Source: Cellvibrionaceae bacterium
GTDB lineage: Bacteria > Pseudomonadota > Gammaproteobacteria > Pseudomonadales > Cellvibrionaceae
NCBI GenBank assembly: GCA_021151825.1
Contig: JAGKWQ010000008.1
Coordinates: 186,001-250,000 of the forward strand
Reading direction: 5' to 3'
Length of the DNA: 64,000 nucleotides
Position 1 is the first letter of the stretch; each line of letters starts with the position of its first letter. A program made the position numbers and the translations under genes. Of this stretch, positions 61,435-64,000 are shown piece by piece. Below the pieces are notes generated by a model, which saw only the letters and a list, made by a program, of their open reading frames with translations, was not told the DNA's origin and made no database searches.

Positions 61435-61563
61435 GCATAACGTTAAGCACAACGGCAGTTTGTAAGTTGTGCGTTGTGGAATACTTTTGCGAAGCAAAAC
61501 CACATAAGCGCGACTTACAAACTGTCCAGCCACGCAGTGGCGTGTTGCTGCGCATTGTTATAC
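61435..61563 (-). other. attC site, main type variant (129 bp)
   Basis: R'' GTATAAC and R' GTTATGC. The site is nearly the same as 57725-57853, so the two cassettes share a recent attC ancestor. R'' matches the complement of the leading GTTATAT except for the last base. Confidence 0.9.
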
Positions 61564-61881
61564 CCCTTTGTATTTTGAGAGTATTTCATTGCAAGCCTTT
61601 TTAACACTTTCTCTGTAAAAAATAATACATTCAGAAATTTCTTGATCGGCTTTTAATAGCCACTCCTGAGAACAGTGCTCCCGTACTGTTTTTGTGGGCA
61701 AATGGTCAGTGTCAGACTCAATTACACCAAAAATATGGAACTCAGTATCCCAAACACTCCCATGAATAGAATTTCCGATTTTCCACATTTCTATAACGTT
61801 ATCCAAATAGTCTATGTCACTAGCTAAAATTTCTTGAGCTAGCTCGCATGCTCTTTGATGTTTGCTCGAATGTACATTCAT
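61558..61881 (-). CDS. Cassette protein, hypothetical
   Basis: The 107-aa product is acidic, apparently helical in its first and last thirds, with a beta-like centre (SIHGSVWDTEFHIFGVIESD, DTDHLPTKTVREHCSQEWLL). Family not recognised. It has no signal or membrane segment. The stop comes from the attC R'' box. Confidence 0.66.
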   Translation of the reverse strand: MNVHSSKHQRACELAQEILASDIDYLDNVIEMWKIGNSIHGSVWDTEFHIFGVIESDTDHLPTKTVREHCSQEWLLKADQEISECIIFYRESVKKACNEILSKYKGV

Positions 61882-61888
61882 ATTTTAC

Positions 61889-62002
61889 ATATAACGCCGC
61901 GATAAACGGTGATTTTTAAGTTGCACTTTTGCCATAAAATGGAGCGAAGCGAAATGGCAAAAATGCGACTTAAAAACCATCCGCTTGATTGCTTTGTTAG
62001 AG
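61889..62002 (-). other. attC site, second type (114 bp)
   Basis: R'' CTCTAAC and R' GTTATAT. R'' complements the leading GTTAGAG of the 62038 cassette. Confidence 0.9.
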
Positions 62003-62037
62003 TTTTTTGAAAAAATCAAAATGAAAAAATTAACAAT

Positions 62038-62421
62038 TTAATAGGGCTTTTTCCGGTGAAAACCAAAGTATAGGTCTTTCAGGTTTTCTGGCAAAGCGTT
62101 CCAATATAACTCACAGGCATTTAACGGCACATTCCAAAATAGATTCTCGACAAATGCTACGTCAATAGCTTTCTTTATATCTTCATCCCCGATTAGTAAA
62201 CCGTTGCTGATGAACGTAAATAGCCCCTGGTAATCTTTGGGCGGTTTACCTTTGCCCATTTCATTATTTAAGGCATTCGCCAAACACTCAAACCAACTAT
62301 ACGAATATAGATCGGACTCAAAGTCACCCCACAGACGAAAATATTCCTTATCAGCAAGGGTAGATATAGAAGGGAATTTAGCTTTTACTTCTTCACAAAA
62401 TTTATCTCGGGACATTGTCAT
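62038..62421 (-). CDS. Cassette protein, hypothetical (DUF7674-like), related to the 56565 cassette
   Basis: The 127-aa product (MTMSRDKFCEEVKAKFPSIS) is helical. It has SNGLLIGDEDIKKAIDVAFV and a C-terminal YWNALPENLKDLYFGFH. The spacing of FPxI, the central hydrophobic helix and ALPExLK repeats that in 56565-56948, so the two are probably divergent paralogues of one family. Function unknown. Confidence 0.7.
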   Translation of the reverse strand: MTMSRDKFCEEVKAKFPSISTLADKEYFRLWGDFESDLYSYSWFECLANALNNEMGKGKPPKDYQGLFTFISNGLLIGDEDIKKAIDVAFVENLFWNVPLNACELYWNALPENLKDLYFGFHRKKPY

Positions 62422-62432
62422 TCCTTGCGCAA

Positions 62433-62546
62433 CTCTAACGCCGCGATAAACGGTGGTTTTAAAGTTGCACTTTTGCCATAAAATGAAGCGAAGCGGAATG
62501 GCAAAAGTGCAACTTAAAAACCATCCGTTTGATTGCTTTGTTAGGC
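62433..62546 (-). other. attC site, second type (114 bp)
   Basis: R'' GCCTAAC and R' GTTAGAG. R'' exactly complements the leading GTTAGGC of the GIY-YIG cassette. Confidence 0.92.
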
Positions 62547-62554
62547 TTTTTTGC

Positions 62555-63274
62555 TCACATTAATTTCCGTTTTTTGAAATATTTAATATCTTCTATCGAT
62601 AATTTAAACCATTCACCTTTAAGTCTTTTGCCAGAGAAATATTTATGCCAATAAGCCTCAATACCTTCAGGATCACCAGTTTCTATTGTATGAATGATTG
62701 TCCCCTCATAAGGCATTTGTGTCTTTAGCTCTCGGAAACGTCTCTCAACGTTTGAAGAATTACCAATTTTATATTCTGAACCGAATTCTATTAGATACAC
62801 ATAACCAACTGAACTATTTGTAGATATTGATTCATCGGCCTCAGACGGTAATACATACTGCTCTTTATTTAAAATAGAGTTGATATCATCAAATTTGCTT
62901 TTAGATGAACAATACTCGACTAACTTGCCAATAAGATGCTTTTTTGATCCAAATCTGAGAAATGTATTATGACTTGGAAATCCTTCTGTATTTCTCGCTT
63001 TCATTCTAAGCTCTGGAGCAGTGGGCACTTTTCCAAGTTCGCGAATGAGTAAGGCATAGTTATCTAATAAAAATTCATCATCAAAAGCCGAGTTCATTTG
63101 ATTAGGCTCAAAACCAGCTTCTTCTACTGCATCATTCCACTTTGCCCAAATTTTTCCATACCAATCACTAGACTTAACATTTGTCACAAGATGGAATTTT
63201 TCTCGCCCCAAAGGAATACCGCCGTTTTCATTTGCGGTTCTTTGTATTTCTTTAATTATTTCTTCTTTAGTCAT
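62555..63274 (-). CDS. GIY-YIG (T5orf172/Mug113-type) nuclease-family cassette protein
   Basis: The 239-aa protein has two homing-endonuclease-associated repeats in the N-terminal half (GIPLGREKFHLVTNVKSSDW; LGKVPTAPELRMKARNTEGF), probably DNA-binding. A C-terminal GIY-YIG-like domain at about 155-235 contains SVGYVYLIEFGSEYKIGNSS, NVERRFRELKT and EGIEAYWHKYFSGKRLKGEW. The YVYLI...YKIG core replaces GIY...YIG, as in T5orf172 proteins. It could cut DNA. No methylase or partner is seen next to it. Confidence 0.82.
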   Translation of the reverse strand: MTKEEIIKEIQRTANENGGIPLGREKFHLVTNVKSSDWYGKIWAKWNDAVEEAGFEPNQMNSAFDDEFLLDNYALLIRELGKVPTAPELRMKARNTEGFPSHNTFLRFGSKKHLIGKLVEYCSSKSKFDDINSILNKEQYVLPSEADESISTNSSVGYVYLIEFGSEYKIGNSSNVERRFRELKTQMPYEGTIIHTIETGDPEGIEAYWHKYFSGKRLKGEWFKLSIEDIKYFKKRKLM

Positions 63275-63287
63275 ATTTTCGTAAGGA

Positions 63288-63419
63288 GCCTAACGCCGCG
63301 TACAACGGCAGTTTGTAAGTTGTGGTTTTATGGGTTACTTTTTGCGCAGCAAAACCACAAGACTGCGACTTACAAACTTTCCAGCGCACATAGTGCGCGA
63401 GTTGGAGCACTTGTTAGGG
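63288..63419 (-). other. attC site, main type (132 bp)
   Basis: R'' CCCTAAC and R' GTTAGGC. R'' exactly complements the leading GTTAGGG of the DUF6438-like cassette. Confidence 0.9.
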
Positions 63420-63905
63420 CTTTTGTTCTACCCATTCAGATATTTCAGTAATTCGTTCAATATAATTTGCTAACTCAATAATTTTATAGACTTGCTCAGA
63501 TTGGCAGCCGGTATAAGTTGACACTGCCTTCCTTTTATTTTTGATAGATGCCTCTATTAGAATATAGCTGTGGTCTGTGGCAGAGATAAAACAACCCCAA
63601 TTACCAGAGTGAAGTTTTGATTGCATGTTCAGGAATTTAATTTTTATTAGTTTCTCCTCAATTGAGGCAACAGACTCTTTAGATAAAATGGCCGATTTTG
63701 ATCCTTTAACAGAAACATACTCTAGCCCCTGATAATTTAATTCACCATTTCTCTTAACAACCACAGTGTATATTGGGCACTCACCATAACAAGCACTAGT
63801 TTTCATTTTCACTAAGGTTTCGCTGTCAATTGATGGGGCAATTGAGCTGCAAGATGCAATAAGTGATGTCATAAAAACAAAAGATAGTTTATTTCCGTAG
63901 TACAT
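63414..63905 (-). CDS. DUF6438-like cassette lipoprotein
   Basis: The 163-aa product has a lipoprotein signal (SFVFMTSLIASCSS, Cys19) and the pattern KMKTSACYGECPIYTVVVKRN, then a distal cysteine pair, which matches DUF6438 (from memory). Three mature cysteines (ACYGEC and TGCQS) may form disulfides. It is probably anchored in the envelope; function unknown. The stop comes from R'' of its attC. Confidence 0.75.
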   Translation of the reverse strand: MYYGNKLSFVFMTSLIASCSSIAPSIDSETLVKMKTSACYGECPIYTVVVKRNGELNYQGLEYVSVKGSKSAILSKESVASIEEKLIKIKFLNMQSKLHSGNWGCFISATDHSYILIEASIKNKRKAVSTYTGCQSEQVYKIIELANYIERITEISEWVEQKP

Positions 63906-63912
63906 TATTACT

Positions 63913-64000
63913 CCCTAACGCTAAGTTCAGCCGCAGTTTGTAAGTAGGGCATTTGCGATAAACTTCGCGTAGCGATTAGTTAAATGCGCTACTTACAAAC
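63913..64000 (-). other. attC site, partial (cut by the window edge)
   Basis: R' GTTAGGG and one arm (AGTAGCGCATTTAACTAATC region against GGGCATTTGCGATAAACTTC) are visible; R'' lies beyond base 64000. Inner sequence differs from the other types. The array therefore continues to the right. Confidence 0.8.

Overview
The window looks like chromosome of a Cellvibrio-like gammaproteobacterium (Cellvibrionaceae; inferred). The grounds are gammaproteobacterial housekeeping genes (iscR, trmJ, suhB, guaBA, xseA, thiOSG), long poly-serine linkers in exported proteins, and several TonB-dependent uptake genes. No rRNA, tRNA, insertion sequence or CRISPR array was seen. No gene-free stretch exceeds about 300 bases.

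Region 1 (1-24 kb) is ordinary core genome. It holds a mixed ISC/SUF operon (iscR-iscS-sufB, leaving the window at base 1) behind an IscR-type operator, then trmJ, suhB, a chemotaxis receptor, a gabD-like dehydrogenase with a NhaP2-type antiporter, an RNase II homologue, an EVE-domain protein, a secreted Ser-rich deacylase-like protein, guaB-guaA, xseA, and thiO-thiS-thiG behind a TPP riboswitch whose RBS-masking switch can be read in the sequence. An HD-GYP protein and an AEC transporter follow.

Region 2 (24.4-34.4 kb) is a metal or heme uptake locus. A leftward five-gene cluster (DUF4198 protein, seven-EF-hand lipoprotein, DUF2271 protein, TonB-dependent receptor, HmuY-like lipoprotein) and a rightward TonB siderophore receptor diverge from a short region with one perfect and one good Fur box. 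The proteins form a plausible envelope pathway: surface lipoprotein to outer-membrane receptor to periplasmic binding proteins.

Region 3 (34.4-52.0 kb) is a two-gene leftward operon for a Tc (toxin complex) system: a TcB-TcC fusion of 2643 aa, then a TcA-like protein of 3157 aa with an unusual N-terminus (peptidoglycan-binding-like domain plus two beta-sandwich domains). The last ~312 residues of the TcC part form the variable payload and match no family I recognise.

Region 4 (52.1-64.0 kb, running off the right edge) is a gene-cassette array of a chromosomal integron: 20 complete attC sites and one partial, with about 20 small genes all on the minus strand. Polarity puts attI and the integrase to the right of the window, so the Tc operon sits just beyond the distal end of the array. 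Cassettes encode two GNAT acetyltransferases, an ASCH protein, a PhnB/VOC-like protein, a GIY-YIG protein, lipoproteins, a DUF4424-like protein and many unknowns. Cassette borders can be proved internally, because each R'' box complements the first bases of its own cassette. The array also shows a 12-fold 8-bp expansion inside one attC, a cassette that lost its 5' end, and a terminal cassette without attC.
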